Shown here: piece after piece, positions 31,475 through 40,655 of the stretch
Numbering within the stretch: the stretch's first letter is position 1
How the letters are laid out: each line of letters opens with the position of its first letter
Assembly: GCF_003248355.1 (NCBI RefSeq)
Contig: NZ_QKWY01000001.1
Span: 3,864,001-3,928,000, forward strand
Reading direction: 5' to 3'
Length of the DNA: 64,000 bases
From: Streptomyces sp. AC1-42W
GTDB lineage: Bacteria; Actinomycetota; Actinomycetes; Streptomycetales; Streptomycetaceae
Notes under the pieces: model-generated
What the model saw: only the letters and a program-made list of their open reading frames with translations
Databases searched by the model: none
What the model was told of the DNA's origin: nothing
Program-made: the position numbers and the translations under genes

Positions 31475-32230
31475 ATGACCCGCATCGCCCTGATCACCGG
31501 CGCCAACCGGGGCCTCGGCCGCAGCACCGCCCTGCACCTCGCCGAGTCCGGCACCGACCTGATCCTCACCTACCGCTCGCACGCCGACGAGGCCGAGGCC
31601 GTCGTGGAGGAGGCCAGGAAACTGGGCCGTACGGCAATCGCCCTGCGACTGGACACCGGGGACACCGCCGCGATCCCCGCCTTCACCGCCGAGGTGCGTC
31701 AGGCCCTGGCCCGGGAATGGGGCCGCGACGACCTCGACATCCTCGTCAACAACGCCGGACACGGAGTACACGCGTCGTTCGCGGAGACCACCGAGGAGCA
31801 GTTCGACGGGCTGATGGACGTTCACGTCAAGGGCGTCTTCTTCCTCACCCAGGCCCTGCTGCCCCTGATCAAGGACGGCGGCCGCATCCTCAACGTCTCC
31901 ACCGGCCTGACCCGCTTCATCGCCGCCCAGACCGCCGCGTACGCCGCGGCCAAGGGCGCCGTGGAAATCCTCACCCGCTACCTCGCCAAGGAACTGGGAC
32001 CGCGCGGCATCGCGGTCAACGCCCTCGCGCCGGGGGCCACCGGCACCGACTTCGGCGGTGGCGGCGTCCGCGACGACCACGACATGCGCGCCATGCTGAG
32101 CGGTGTCACCGCGATGGGCCGCCCCGGCGAACCCGACGACATCGGCACCGCCGCTGCCGCGCTGCTCGCCGAGGGCACGTCCTGGGTCACCGGGCAGCGC
32201 ATCGAGGCATCGGGCGGCATGCTGCTCTGA
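31475..32230 (+). CDS. SDR-family oxidoreductase
   Basis: A 251-residue classical short-chain dehydrogenase. The NADP-binding motif is TGANRGLG (residues 8-15), with NNAG near residue 92, the catalytic Ser in LNVSTG, and YAAAK as the Tyr-Lys pair. Arg-Ser-His after the second strand (TYRSHADE) suggests NADP(H). The C-terminal 'WVTGQRIEASGGMLL' is standard. The ATG at 31475 is used; earlier in-frame codons fall in the preceding methyltransferase region. The XRE-type regulator 93 bp downstream is often seen beside such SDR genes in Streptomyces. Substrate unknown. Confidence 0.9.
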   Translation: MTRIALITGANRGLGRSTALHLAESGTDLILTYRSHADEAEAVVEEARKLGRTAIALRLDTGDTAAIPAFTAEVRQALAREWGRDDLDILVNNAGHGVHASFAETTEEQFDGLMDVHVKGVFFLTQALLPLIKDGGRILNVSTGLTRFIAAQTAAYAAAKGAVEILTRYLAKELGPRGIAVNALAPGATGTDFGGGGVRDDHDMRAMLSGVTAMGRPGEPDDIGTAAAALLAEGTSWVTGQRIEASGGMLL

Positions 32231-32322
32231 AGGGACCCGGGCCGCCCGGACCGGCGACCCGTGCACCCTCCACCCACCGGCCCCGGACATCAGGCACCGG
32301 AACCACGAGGGAGACTGGAACC

Positions 32323-33168
32323 GTGGACCGAGCACAACTCGCGGACTTCCTCCGCACCCGCCGCGAAGCCCTGCAACCGGAGGACGTGGGACTGCCCCGC
32401 GGGCCGCGCCGCCGCACCCGCGGCCTGCGCCGGGAGGAGGCAGCGGCGCTGAGCGGCATGTCGACCGACTACTACAGCCGGCTGGAGCAACAGCGCGGCC
32501 CGCAGCCGTCCGAGCCGATGCTCGCCGCCATCGCCCGCGGCCTGCGCCTCTCGCTCGCCGAACGCGACCACCTGTTCCGCATCGCCGGACACAACACTCC
32601 GTCCCGCCCCGGGAACCTGCGCTCCGACCACATCACGCCCGGCCTGATGCGCATCCTGGGACGGCTGGACGACACTCCGGCGCAGGTCGTCAGCGATGTG
32701 GCGGAAACGCTCGCCCAGACACCGGCGGCCATCGCGCTCCTCGGTGACCAGACACAGTTCACCGGGCCTGAACGCAGCCTCACCTACCGCTGGTTCACCG
32801 ACCCCACCGCCCGGCTGCTGTACCCGGAGCAGGACCACCCGCTGCACAGCCGCTTCTTCGCATCCGGCCTGCGCGCCGCCTACTCACGGCAGGGGACAGG
32901 GGGCCGCGCCGAGCACCTGCGCGACCTCCTGCTGGAACGCAGCCCGGAGTTCGCCACCCTGTGGAGCGCGCACGAGATCGACGTACCAAGGGTGGACCCC
33001 AAACTCGTACGCCACCCCGAGCTGGGCGTCCTCACCCTCCAGTGCCAGGTCCTCCTGGACCCGGAGCAGAACCAGACACTGCTGGTGTACACCGCGACCC
33101 CGGGTTCGCCGGACGACGAGAAACTGCGGCTGCTACCGGTACTCGGGGCACGTACGGCAGGCACCTGA
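32323..33168 (+). CDS. XRE-family regulator, MmyB-like ligand-binding domain
   Basis: A 281-residue protein. The N-terminal helix-turn-helix (residues 5-75) contains 'RGLRREEAAALSGMSTDYYS' and RLEQQRGPQPSEPML, and the rest is the MmyB-like (PAS-type) domain with 'LGDQTQFTGPERSLTYRWFT' and 'LERSPEFATLWSAHEIDVPR'. Such regulators commonly control a neighbouring SDR or quinone reductase gene. GAGGGAGACTGGA precedes the GTG start at 32323. It is likely co-transcribed with the SDR and may control it. Confidence 0.9.
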   Translation: MDRAQLADFLRTRREALQPEDVGLPRGPRRRTRGLRREEAAALSGMSTDYYSRLEQQRGPQPSEPMLAAIARGLRLSLAERDHLFRIAGHNTPSRPGNLRSDHITPGLMRILGRLDDTPAQVVSDVAETLAQTPAAIALLGDQTQFTGPERSLTYRWFTDPTARLLYPEQDHPLHSRFFASGLRAAYSRQGTGGRAEHLRDLLLERSPEFATLWSAHEIDVPRVDPKLVRHPELGVLTLQCQVLLDPEQNQTLLVYTATPGSPDDEKLRLLPVLGARTAGT

Positions 33169-33188
33169 CGGCCTCGGCCCCACTCCAC

Positions 33189-35015
33189 CTAGGTCAGCCG
33201 GAACACCGGGCCGCGCGGGGTGAACGGCAGCGACGCGCCTTGCGGTATCAGGTAGGCGTGCTCACGGCGAATCCGCAGGACGTCGCACCAGCCGTCGGTG
33301 ATGACGAGGACGGGCGCGGTCGGCGGGAAGTCGTCCGCCCGCTGCAACAGATCGATACCGGGCTGGAGTTCGGTACCCCCGCGGCCACGTATCCGCACCC
33401 GGCCGGCGATCTCGGCGGGCGGCAGGTAGCCGGCGTCGTAGGGGGCGGCGTCGCAGAAGACCACGCGTGCCGCGGGCACGTCCCGGGCTGCGGCGTACGA
33501 GGCGATGGCACCGAGAGCCTTGCCGAGCAGGGTGCTGTTCATCGAGCCGGAGGTGTCCAGCACGACGCCGAACGTGCAGCGGGCCGTCTCCTGGGGCGGG
33601 AAGTACCGGCCGGCGCGCGGGATGCCGGGCGTCGCGGCCTGCCGCCGTGCCGGACGCGCGTACGAGCGTACGGGCTCCGGCCGGGGAACGTACTCGTCGA
33701 ACCAGCGGGCCAGCCGCGCGTCCCACGGCACGGGCGGGTGCGACAGGGCGCGGATCTCCTCGATCAGCCCTGCGGGCAGGAGGCCGCGCCGCCCGTACTG
33801 GTGCAGGTCGAAACCCTGCACCAGACCGCGCCGGTAGAACTCGTCCAGGTCGGTGTACGGCCGGGCACCCGCATGCGGCAGCGGCTCGCCGAGGATGTCC
33901 CCGGCACCCTTGCCCCGCAGGGTCGCAAGCCTGCGGTGGCGGCGCAGATCGTGCGCGATGCGGTCGTACACCTCCTCGGCGGACAGGCCCCGCAGGCCCG
34001 GGTCGTACAGCAGCCCCTCGGGCATGTCGCCGACGCGCATCTGGACCAGCCAGTCGTTGACGACGTAGTCGGCGGCCACGTTGAAGAGAAACGGGTCGCG
34101 GCCTCCACGGCGTTCGCCGTGCCGCAGCGCGGCGTGCAGCATCTCGTGCGCGAGGACGAAGCGCCATTCCTCGTCGGTGAACGCGCGCAGAGGGTTGATG
34201 TAGATCTCGCCCGCGACCGGACTCACCGCCGCGATGGCGATGCCCTGCGACCGGGCCAGCTCGGCGTCGGCCACGATCTTCAAGCCCGCGGCGAGCCCGC
34301 CCAGCAGGGGATAGGAGGAGATGAACCAGTTCAGGGCACGGTCCCAGGGCCGCTGGGGTGCGAGCTCTCCGGTGGCCCGGTCGCGGCGGCCACCGGCCAC
34401 ATCCATCGCGGCGGACACGCTACGGGTCAGCGCGTGCGCGAAGGCGGTCTCCCAGTCCGGGACCGCGGAATTCCAGGAACTCCAGGTGGCGAGGACCTGG
34501 TCCGGGCGCTTGCCCGCCGTGCCGCAGTGTTCGTACGCGGCGGGAATGCCGTCGCGGCGCCACCGGGCGGCGAGCAGCTCCTCGTCGCCACCCGGGAACG
34601 ACCCCGGCAGGGCGATGGGCGCCCGGCCCACCGGATGGCTCACCAGGAAGCGGTTGACGACCGTGCAGCGTGCCGCGACGTCGAAGCGGTCGGGCTGTTC
34701 GCGCGGTTCGTCCGCCGATGCGGGCACATGGCCGAAACCGAGGTGCAGCAGACAGTGGGCGAGCGCCCATGCCCACTCCGCCGGGTCGGCCCGTTTGGTG
34801 GGGTGTGCGTGGATGGTGCCGTTCGAGGTGACGGCGGCCAGCCCACCGGCCGGGGCCAGCGCGCACGCGTCCTGGCGGCACACCGACGCCTCCAGCGCCG
34901 CGAACGCCGGATTGCGCTTGACGAGGGCGAGCCCGGCGGCGAACGCCTCGGTGGCGGGGTCGGTCTTCTTCTGCCCGTCCCTGCCGCTGCCCCGGCGCCC
35001 GCCGGCCGCCGTCAC
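33189..35015 (-). CDS. VWA-like protein with DUF2201-type metallopeptidase region
   Basis: A 608-residue protein. The N-terminal and central part (residues 20-330) has a putative metallopeptidase core with 'LAHEMLHAALRHGERRGGRD' (HExxH near residue 320) and RFVLAHEML context, as in DUF2201. The C-terminal VWA-like domain has the MIDAS start VVLDTSGSM near residue 475, with later TDGWCD. The start GTG overlaps the stop of the MoxR ATPase gene (GTGA). The pair resembles MoxR-VWA chaperone systems that insert metal or remodel protein complexes; the client is unknown. Confidence 0.87.
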   Translation of the reverse strand: MTAAGGRRGSGRDGQKKTDPATEAFAAGLALVKRNPAFAALEASVCRQDACALAPAGGLAAVTSNGTIHAHPTKRADPAEWAWALAHCLLHLGFGHVPASADEPREQPDRFDVAARCTVVNRFLVSHPVGRAPIALPGSFPGGDEELLAARWRRDGIPAAYEHCGTAGKRPDQVLATWSSWNSAVPDWETAFAHALTRSVSAAMDVAGGRRDRATGELAPQRPWDRALNWFISSYPLLGGLAAGLKIVADAELARSQGIAIAAVSPVAGEIYINPLRAFTDEEWRFVLAHEMLHAALRHGERRGGRDPFLFNVAADYVVNDWLVQMRVGDMPEGLLYDPGLRGLSAEEVYDRIAHDLRRHRRLATLRGKGAGDILGEPLPHAGARPYTDLDEFYRRGLVQGFDLHQYGRRGLLPAGLIEEIRALSHPPVPWDARLARWFDEYVPRPEPVRSYARPARRQAATPGIPRAGRYFPPQETARCTFGVVLDTSGSMNSTLLGKALGAIASYAAARDVPAARVVFCDAAPYDAGYLPPAEIAGRVRIRGRGGTELQPGIDLLQRADDFPPTAPVLVITDGWCDVLRIRREHAYLIPQGASLPFTPRGPVFRLT

Positions 35016-36073
35016 CGTCGGGCCTCGACCAGCCGGGGCATGTCCCGCGCGGCTTCCACGAGGAACCACGCGGGCAGTACGGGCAGCCCGTCGGCGTCGT
35101 CCGCGATGACGGTCTGGGCGACCTCGACCGAGATCTCGGCGAGCCGCACGAGCAGCGACTTGGCCCGGTAGGCGGTCTGCCGCAGGGACGGCGAGACGTG
35201 CTCCTTCTGGCGCGGCAGCTCCTTGACCAGGTGCCCCCGGAACGCGTCGGCCAGGTAGTAGAGCAGGTCGCGGTCCTCGGGCCGCCCCGGCCAGGAGGCG
35301 TCGCCCTTGAGGATCGCATCGAGGCCGAAGGTGTGACGGACGATCTTCGCGTAGCCGCTGAACGAGACCGCGTGAGCGGGTGTCAGCGTGCCGTGCACGA
35401 CGACCTTCAGCGTCTCCTCGTCGATCTCCGGCCCGAAGGAGTGCAGGGCGTCCGACAGCATGTGCCAGGACCGGGGGGTGGAGAACGGCTCCTCGGTCTT
35501 GGGCGGCTGCGACCACAGGTGGTCGGGCCGGTCGGTGAGGTAGTCCGTCACCCACGGGTGGACACCGTTCTCGGCCGCCCACACCAGCCAGTCCGCCGCC
35601 GAGGCCCGGAGGTGGACATGGGTGAGCCGGTTGACGAGCGCGGAGGCGATGGGCCGCGCCAGCGCGTTGTCCGTGGCACGGTTGCCGGCCCCGATGACGA
35701 TCGAGCCGGCGGGCAGCTCGTAGGCACCGATGCGGCGGTCCAGGATCAGCGAGTAGAACGCCTTCTGCACATCGGGCGTCGCCGCGTTGAGCTCGTCGAG
35801 GAACAGGCAGTACGGCTCGTCACGGGCGATGGACTCGGGCGGACAGAACACGGACCGGCCGTCACGGATCTGCGGCACGCCGATGAGATCCTCCGGCGCG
35901 AGCTGGGTTCCGAGCAGGCTGACGCACTCCAACCCCAGGGACTCGGCGAACTTCCGTACGAGCGACGACTTGCCGATTCCGGGCGCACCCCACAGGAAGA
36001 CGGGCCGCACGGTGGCGAGACCCAGCAGCAGTTCGGGGATCTGGGCGGGGGTGACGGTGACGGCGGCCTGCAC
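35012..36073 (-). CDS. MoxR-type AAA+ ATPase
   Basis: A 353-residue AAA+ protein. Walker A is FLWGAPGIGKSSLV, Walker B is YCLFLDELNAATPDVQ, sensor 1 is 'IVIGAGNRATDNALARPI', and an arginine finger region follows in ALVNRLTHVHL. It is of the MoxR/dynein-like class, often paired with VWA proteins, and here overlaps the VWA gene. A GTG at 36073 with AAGGAACG upstream is the chosen start. The two proteins probably work as an ATP-driven remodelling complex in the cytoplasm. Confidence 0.9.
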   Translation of the reverse strand: MQAAVTVTPAQIPELLLGLATVRPVFLWGAPGIGKSSLVRKFAESLGLECVSLLGTQLAPEDLIGVPQIRDGRSVFCPPESIARDEPYCLFLDELNAATPDVQKAFYSLILDRRIGAYELPAGSIVIGAGNRATDNALARPIASALVNRLTHVHLRASAADWLVWAAENGVHPWVTDYLTDRPDHLWSQPPKTEEPFSTPRSWHMLSDALHSFGPEIDEETLKVVVHGTLTPAHAVSFSGYAKIVRHTFGLDAILKGDASWPGRPEDRDLLYYLADAFRGHLVKELPRQKEHVSPSLRQTAYRAKSLLVRLAEISVEVAQTVIADDADGLPVLPAWFLVEAARDMPRLVEARR

Positions 36074-36156
36074 GCGCAAACGTTCCTTCGGGATTCTCGG
36101 AGTCGCGAACCGCCAGTATGCGGAGGCACAAAGCCACGCGCAGCCCAATTAATCGC

Positions 36157-36513
36157 CTACTCCGCCGGGTCCACCTCATCGGGCTGCGTGTCCGACCGGG
36201 AGCCCGAACCCTCCGGCTGCGCCTTGGGTTTCGTGCCGGCCGTCTCCTCCATCCGCTCCAGCAGTTCGCCTACGGCGGGATGGTCCGGTGCCGCCGGGGC
36301 GGTAGCGCAGGAGCTGGCGGAACCGGTCGTGTGACCGACGAGAAGGTCGGCGCCGGCGGCGCGCCGGACGAGCGCGGCGACCGACCCGGCCCCACCGCCC
36401 CGACGACCTCTGCCGGACGCGGGGCCCTTCTCCTGGCGGCCGGCCGCCAGGCGCGGGACTACTCCACCGGGGACGGCTGCCCGGTATGGGCGCGCAACGC
36501 GTGCGTGAACCAC
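36157..36513 (-). CDS. Doubtful ORF between MoxR and MerR genes
   Basis: A 118-codon frame that fills the gap before the MoxR gene. The C-terminal 45 residues (PAVGELLERMEETAG and a Gly/Ser/Asp-rich tail) look protein-like, but the N-terminal half is Arg/Gly-rich as in shadow frames and there is no good ribosome site. It overlaps the end of the MerR gene. It might be the remnant end of a longer protein. I give it low weight. Confidence 0.25.
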   Translation of the reverse strand: MVHARVARPYRAAVPGGVVPRLAAGRQEKGPASGRGRRGGGAGSVAALVRRAAGADLLVGHTTGSASSCATAPAAPDHPAVGELLERMEETAGTKPKAQPEGSGSRSDTQPDEVDPAE

Positions 36514-37414
36514 GTGAACACCGGGGCCAGGCTGGGCGGGACGGGCCAGCCGTTGATGACGGCGAGCAGGCGCCAGTAGCGTTCCGCGCGGGGGTCGCCG
36601 GCCACCTCCAGGCGGGTCAGCAGCCAGCGGCGCAGTTCGGTGTCGTCGGCGCGCGGCCGAAGGTCTGGGCGTAGAGGACGGTGAGGGCGTCGATGACGGG
36701 TGCGGCCTCGGCCGAGGCCGGGTCGATGCCCGAGTCGAGCGCGCGGCCGACGCTGTCCCGGACCGCCTCGGTGAGCTCGTGGTGCAAGCCGGTGTGGTCG
36801 CCCCGGGCGCGCTCGTCCGCCTGGTACTGGGCCATGCGGCGTACGGCAGCGCGGAAGTCGGGGTCCTGGGCGAGCTCGGCGAGTTCCACCCATGCGTCGA
36901 CCTGCTCGGGTTCGGGGTCGTCCGGCAGTTCGGGCATGGCCGCGCGCATCATGTCGACGAAGTCGGCGTTGGCGTCGAACCCACCGAACGTGTCGTCGAT
37001 GAAGTCGGTGATCAGGCGTCGGCGTTCGTCGTCGGAAAGCTTCGCGAGCTTGTGCATGAGGTCCATCTCCTCGGGGCTGGAGCCACGTTTGGCCACCGCG
37101 CGCAGCACGGCGCGTCGCAGTCGCAGGGTGCGGATCTGCGCCTCCAGGGCATCGGCGTGCGCGGCCGCGACCTCGGGCACCGAGACCTCCCGGTCCAGCA
37201 CCCGCCGGATGACGGCGAGGTCGAGTCCCAGGTCACGCAAGGTGCGCACCAGATCAAGACGCGTGAGCGCGCCGATGTCGTAGAGCCGGTAGCCGGCCGG
37301 GCTGCGGTCGGTCGGCGGCACGATCCCGGTGTCCGAGTAGAACCGGATGGTCTTGACCGTCAGCCCGGTCCGCCGGGCCAGGTCACCGATCGTGAAGAGC
37401 GTGTCGCCGTTCAT
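36459..37414 (-). pseudogene. MerR-family regulator with one-base frameshift near its end
   Basis: From ATG 37414 the protein has a MerR helix-turn-helix, 'LFTIGDLARRTGLTVKTIRF' with YSDTGIVPP, a dimerisation helix and a long C-terminal part to 'VIDALTVLYAQTFGR'. The frame changes near 36651; adding one base gives 'AADDTELRRWLLTRLEVAGD' and the end 'RAHTGQPSPVE' at 36459, in total about 318 residues. As only the last quarter is affected, the gene may still be functional or the shift may be an assembly error. The effector is unknown. Confidence 0.83.
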
Positions 37415-37491
37415 GCCCTCACTCTCACGCCTCCCCCTACAGGAGACTCAAGCCACTCTCTCCGACCGTCCGCAGCCGCCCTGGAGCGGCC

Positions 37492-38916
37492 TCAGATGTC
37501 CAGCCCGGCTTCCCACAGACGTCGGCGCAGCACGTAGTCGCTGAAGAGATGGCGGCTCCGGCCGAGCAGTTCACCCACCTCCGGGTCGCCGCGCCGCCCG
37601 TCCGGGGACGGGCGCCAGCGCTGCACCGACTGCGCGGCCCAGGTGCGCAGCTTCACATCCGGGTCCTCGAACAGCCCGACCGCCGCCCGCAGCGCCACGA
37701 TGCCACCGTGTGCGGCGAGCAGCCGGAACGCGCCGAGGCGGACGTGCCGCGGCCGCTCGGAGCCGGTGCGCTCCAGTAGCCAATCGGCGGGCAGTTCCTC
37801 GGCGGAGGGCAGCAGGGCGGCAACGGTCTCGCGGACGACCCCGGAGGCAGGGTCGTCGAGGAGCGGCCGCAACCGCTTCGCATCCGCGCAGTCCAGCGCC
37901 CGCAACCCTGCCACCGCCCGCGCCCGCACCCCGGCCTCGGGGTGCGCCAGCAGCGGCCACAGCAACCCGGCGTCCGCGCGGTCCCCGCACTCGGCCAGCC
38001 CGATCGCCGCACCGGGCGGCAACTCGGGGTCGTCGGCCACCGCGCACCGTTCCCGATACCAGGCCACCGGGTCACCACCCTGCTGTCGTACGACATACCG
38101 GGCGCAGGCACGCACAAGCGCGGAGCGGTCGCTGAGAAACGGCTCAGCCTGCTGAGGTGGTCGTCCTGCCCGCCTCAGCGCGGTGACGCCGGCCGAACGG
38201 ACACGAGGGTTGCGTGCGGACAACAGCGAGGGCAGCACACCCTCGTAGTCTTCCTCATTCACCAGAGCGGTGAGCGCCGCTGTGGCACACAGGTCCTGGA
38301 TCACGGTGTCCTGGTCCCCGGCGGCCACGCGGGCCAGCTCTGCGGGACGGAGCAGCTTGCCCTCGACGGCCAGCCGGTACGCGAACCGCCGGACGACGCG
38401 GTCGCGGTCAGCGAAGAGAACAGCGAGCTGACCGACGGCCGCCTGGCGCAGGATCTGACTGAGCAGATCCACGCCGAACGCACCTCTGTCGCGGCGGCCG
38501 ACCCGAAGGATGAGCGACGCGAGGCCGAGGGAAGAACCCACATTCAAGGCCGCGCACAGCGACTGCCGCGCCTGCTCGCGCACCGGGCCGACCCAGTCGG
38601 CGCAACGGATCACGACCAACGGCAGCAGAGCGGGGTACCGCTCCGACTGACGTACCGCTTCCTGACGGATTCGGCCGTTGCGGTGGCAGAGGGCAAGCGC
38701 GAGCCCGGACTCGCCGACCTGGGTCAGGTCGGGGGGCAGCGGCGCGGCATGCTCCCAACCCGGCAGGGACTGCGGGCGGTACCAGGCCACCTCACGTACT
38801 CCCGCGTCCAACGCGAGCCAGTCGGCCGGGTCAGCGACATCCAGCGCGCTGCGAAGCGGCGCACCATCGGCGAGCCGCTGTGCTGCCGCCGCCCCACCCT
38901 CGACGTTCTCCAGCAT
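37492..38916 (-). CDS. HEAT-repeat protein
   Basis: A 474-residue protein built from helical repeats of about 30 residues ('GNRATDGAL'-free, instead 'LCATAALTALVNEEDYEGVL', 'RNPRVRSAGVTALRRAG', 'HPEAGVRARAVAGLRALD', 'DDPASGVVRETVAALLP', 'DPDVKLRTWAAQSVQRW'). No catalytic domain, signal or membrane segment. HEAT proteins act as scaffolds or as DNA glycosylase-like (AlkD) enzymes; no active-site Asp/Trp set is evident. The ATG at 38916 is chosen for GGAGGGGG five bases upstream; starts at 38931 or 38994 are possible. Confidence 0.82.
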   Translation of the reverse strand: MLENVEGGAAAAQRLADGAPLRSALDVADPADWLALDAGVREVAWYRPQSLPGWEHAAPLPPDLTQVGESGLALALCHRNGRIRQEAVRQSERYPALLPLVVIRCADWVGPVREQARQSLCAALNVGSSLGLASLILRVGRRDRGAFGVDLLSQILRQAAVGQLAVLFADRDRVVRRFAYRLAVEGKLLRPAELARVAAGDQDTVIQDLCATAALTALVNEEDYEGVLPSLLSARNPRVRSAGVTALRRAGRPPQQAEPFLSDRSALVRACARYVVRQQGGDPVAWYRERCAVADDPELPPGAAIGLAECGDRADAGLLWPLLAHPEAGVRARAVAGLRALDCADAKRLRPLLDDPASGVVRETVAALLPSAEELPADWLLERTGSERPRHVRLGAFRLLAAHGGIVALRAAVGLFEDPDVKLRTWAAQSVQRWRPSPDGRRGDPEVGELLGRSRHLFSDYVLRRRLWEAGLDI

Positions 38917-39035
38917 GTCCGCCCCCTCCATCGGTCGTACCAGGTGATCGTACGGACTCGGCCCCTGGGCATCAGCCGCTGAGGCCCTCCGCAAACCTCC
39001 CGGGCCAACCCGAACGAAGCCTGCGCGCGGGGTTT

Positions 39036-39560
39036 CTACTCTCCTCCGCCCGGCAGGGACTTCTCGAAGAGCGTGAACGACTTGGGCCTGCCGCCGGGCT
39101 GCGGCTTGCCCTCCTTACGTCCCACAACCTGATAGCCGGCGCTGAGGTAGTACGCGTTCAGGGGCGCGTTGTCGGCCAGGCAGTCCAGACGGACCAGCGG
39201 CCGGCCGGTCTCGGCCACGCGGCGCTCGGCGACTCGTAGGAGCTGCCGCCCCGTCCCGGGCGGAGCGCTGCTGTGGTTCACCATCAGCCGGTGCACATAG
39301 CCGGCTGTCGACGGCTGCGGGCCCCAGGCGTCCTCGTCCTCCCACCACAGCTCCCAGGCCCCGACCACACGATCGGCCGACTCCGCGAGCCAAACCTCCC
39401 CATGCTCCATGACCCGGCGGAAGTGGTCCACGTCGAGCTCGCCGGGCAGCCACTGACCGGTGACCCCTCGGGCGAGCATCCAGCGGGCGGCGTCGTCGCG
39501 CAGACGTACGACGGCGGCGAGGTCGGTGTCGTCAGCGAGACGGAAGCGCGGAGCGTTCAC
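39036..39560 (-). CDS. GNAT-family N-acetyltransferase
   Basis: A 174-residue GNAT starting at GTG 39560. 'FRLADDTDLAAVVRLRDDAA' opens the fold; 'YVHRLMVNHSSAPPGTGRQL' is the acetyl-CoA-binding loop (motif A, where the usual RGxG is PPGTG), followed by 'AERRVAETGRPLVRLDCLAD' and NAPLNAYYLSAGYQVVG. The middle 'WWEDEDAWGPQPSTAG' is characteristic of a Streptomyces subgroup with unknown substrates. Single gene. Confidence 0.87.
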   Translation of the reverse strand: MNAPRFRLADDTDLAAVVRLRDDAARWMLARGVTGQWLPGELDVDHFRRVMEHGEVWLAESADRVVGAWELWWEDEDAWGPQPSTAGYVHRLMVNHSSAPPGTGRQLLRVAERRVAETGRPLVRLDCLADNAPLNAYYLSAGYQVVGRKEGKPQPGGRPKSFTLFEKSLPGGGE

Positions 39561-39631
39561 GTCGCGATCTTCGCACGGGTGTCCTGCGGTTGAGTGTCCA
39601 AGCCCGGACCCCGGATGTAGGTGCCACGGAT

Positions 39632-40540
39632 CTAGCCTCTGGATTGCTCGATGAGCGAGGCGACTCCGTCCAGCATCCGTGCGAGTCCGAACTCGAAGAG
39701 TGCGTCGAGTTCGAGGTCGAAATCCTCCTGGGCGAAGAGAGTGGACAAGATCGGATAGGACCCGGTGGTCTGGATCATTTCCATCCGCGCCTCGTTGGAG
39801 GCCATCCACTCCTCGGGCGTCATTCCCGTCTCCTGCCACGCCCGCGTCTCCAACTCGACGGCCGCCGCGATGCCTTGGGCATACCCGAGAAGAGCGAGGT
39901 GGGTGTGGATGACCTGGGTCGGCGTCAGCCCCACACCCTGCAGGGCGCTGAGGACCCGCTCGGCGTAGCGCATCGCGTGGGGCGAGGCCATCGGCCGGGT
40001 GAGAGCGGACATGGCTCGCGCCAACCAGGGGTGACGCCGGTACAGGCCCCACACCCACCGGATCTCCCTCTCCAGTTGTGCTCGCCAGCCGGGCGGCCGC
40101 ACTCCCGGTGGCTCCCCGTTGAACACGGTCTCCGACATCAGCCGTACGAGTTCGCCCTTGCTCGACACATGGCGGTAGAGCGCCATGGTGGACACACCGA
40201 AATCGGTCGCGACCCGGCGCATGGAGAGTGCGGCGAGCCCTTCGGCGTCGACGAGGGCGATCGCGGCGCGGACGACGCGGTCCCGGTTCAGTCCGTGGCG
40301 GGGCGTCGGGGGCCGTTCCCGTCCCGACTCGGCCACCACGGTGCCGACACCAGGCACGGCCCGCACCAGACCCTCCTGGTTCAAGGTGGCGAGAGCCTTC
40401 GTCGCGGTCGCCATGGCGACGCCCCACTCCTGGGTGATGCCCCGTGTGGAGGGGACGCGCGCACCGGGGGCGAGTTCGCCCGAGGCGATGCGTCGACGGA
40501 TGTCAGCAGCGATACGGAGGTAGGGCGGTTCCTCGGCCAT
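39632..40540 (-). CDS. GntR-TetR fusion repressor
   Basis: A 302-residue regulator with two DNA-binding modules. Residues 5-70 form a GntR winged helix ('YLRIAADIRRRIASGELAPG', 'EWGVAMATATKALATLNQEG'). Residues 85-135 form a TetR helix-turn-helix ('LSMRRVATDFGVSTMALYRH' with VSSKGELV), followed by a TetR C-terminal domain. Such fusions usually repress an adjacent efflux gene. It is divergent from the MFS pump with an 11-bp inverted repeat in between. ATG 40540 is used; a GTG two codons upstream is also possible. Confidence 0.9.
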   Translation of the reverse strand: MAEEPPYLRIAADIRRRIASGELAPGARVPSTRGITQEWGVAMATATKALATLNQEGLVRAVPGVGTVVAESGRERPPTPRHGLNRDRVVRAAIALVDAEGLAALSMRRVATDFGVSTMALYRHVSSKGELVRLMSETVFNGEPPGVRPPGWRAQLEREIRWVWGLYRRHPWLARAMSALTRPMASPHAMRYAERVLSALQGVGLTPTQVIHTHLALLGYAQGIAAAVELETRAWQETGMTPEEWMASNEARMEMIQTTGSYPILSTLFAQEDFDLELDALFEFGLARMLDGVASLIEQSRG

Positions 40541-40552
40541 GACCACACTGTA

Positions 40553-40610
40553 CTAGTGCACCCACCGGGCATTCATCCCGCTCAATGCCGCGGAACATGG
40601 GGTGCACTAG
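40553..40610. promoter_or_regulatory. Inverted repeat between regulator and MFS pump
   Basis: CTAGTGCACCC (40553-40563) and GGGTGCACTAG (40600-40610) are perfect 11-bp inverted copies 36 bp apart. GTGCAC is itself a palindrome, so each copy may bind a dimer of the GntR-TetR protein. One site lies near the start of each divergent gene. Confidence 0.72.
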
Positions 40611-40655
40611 GTCTGTGCTTGCGGCGTACGCAACGTTCTCGGTTCCCTGCCGGGC

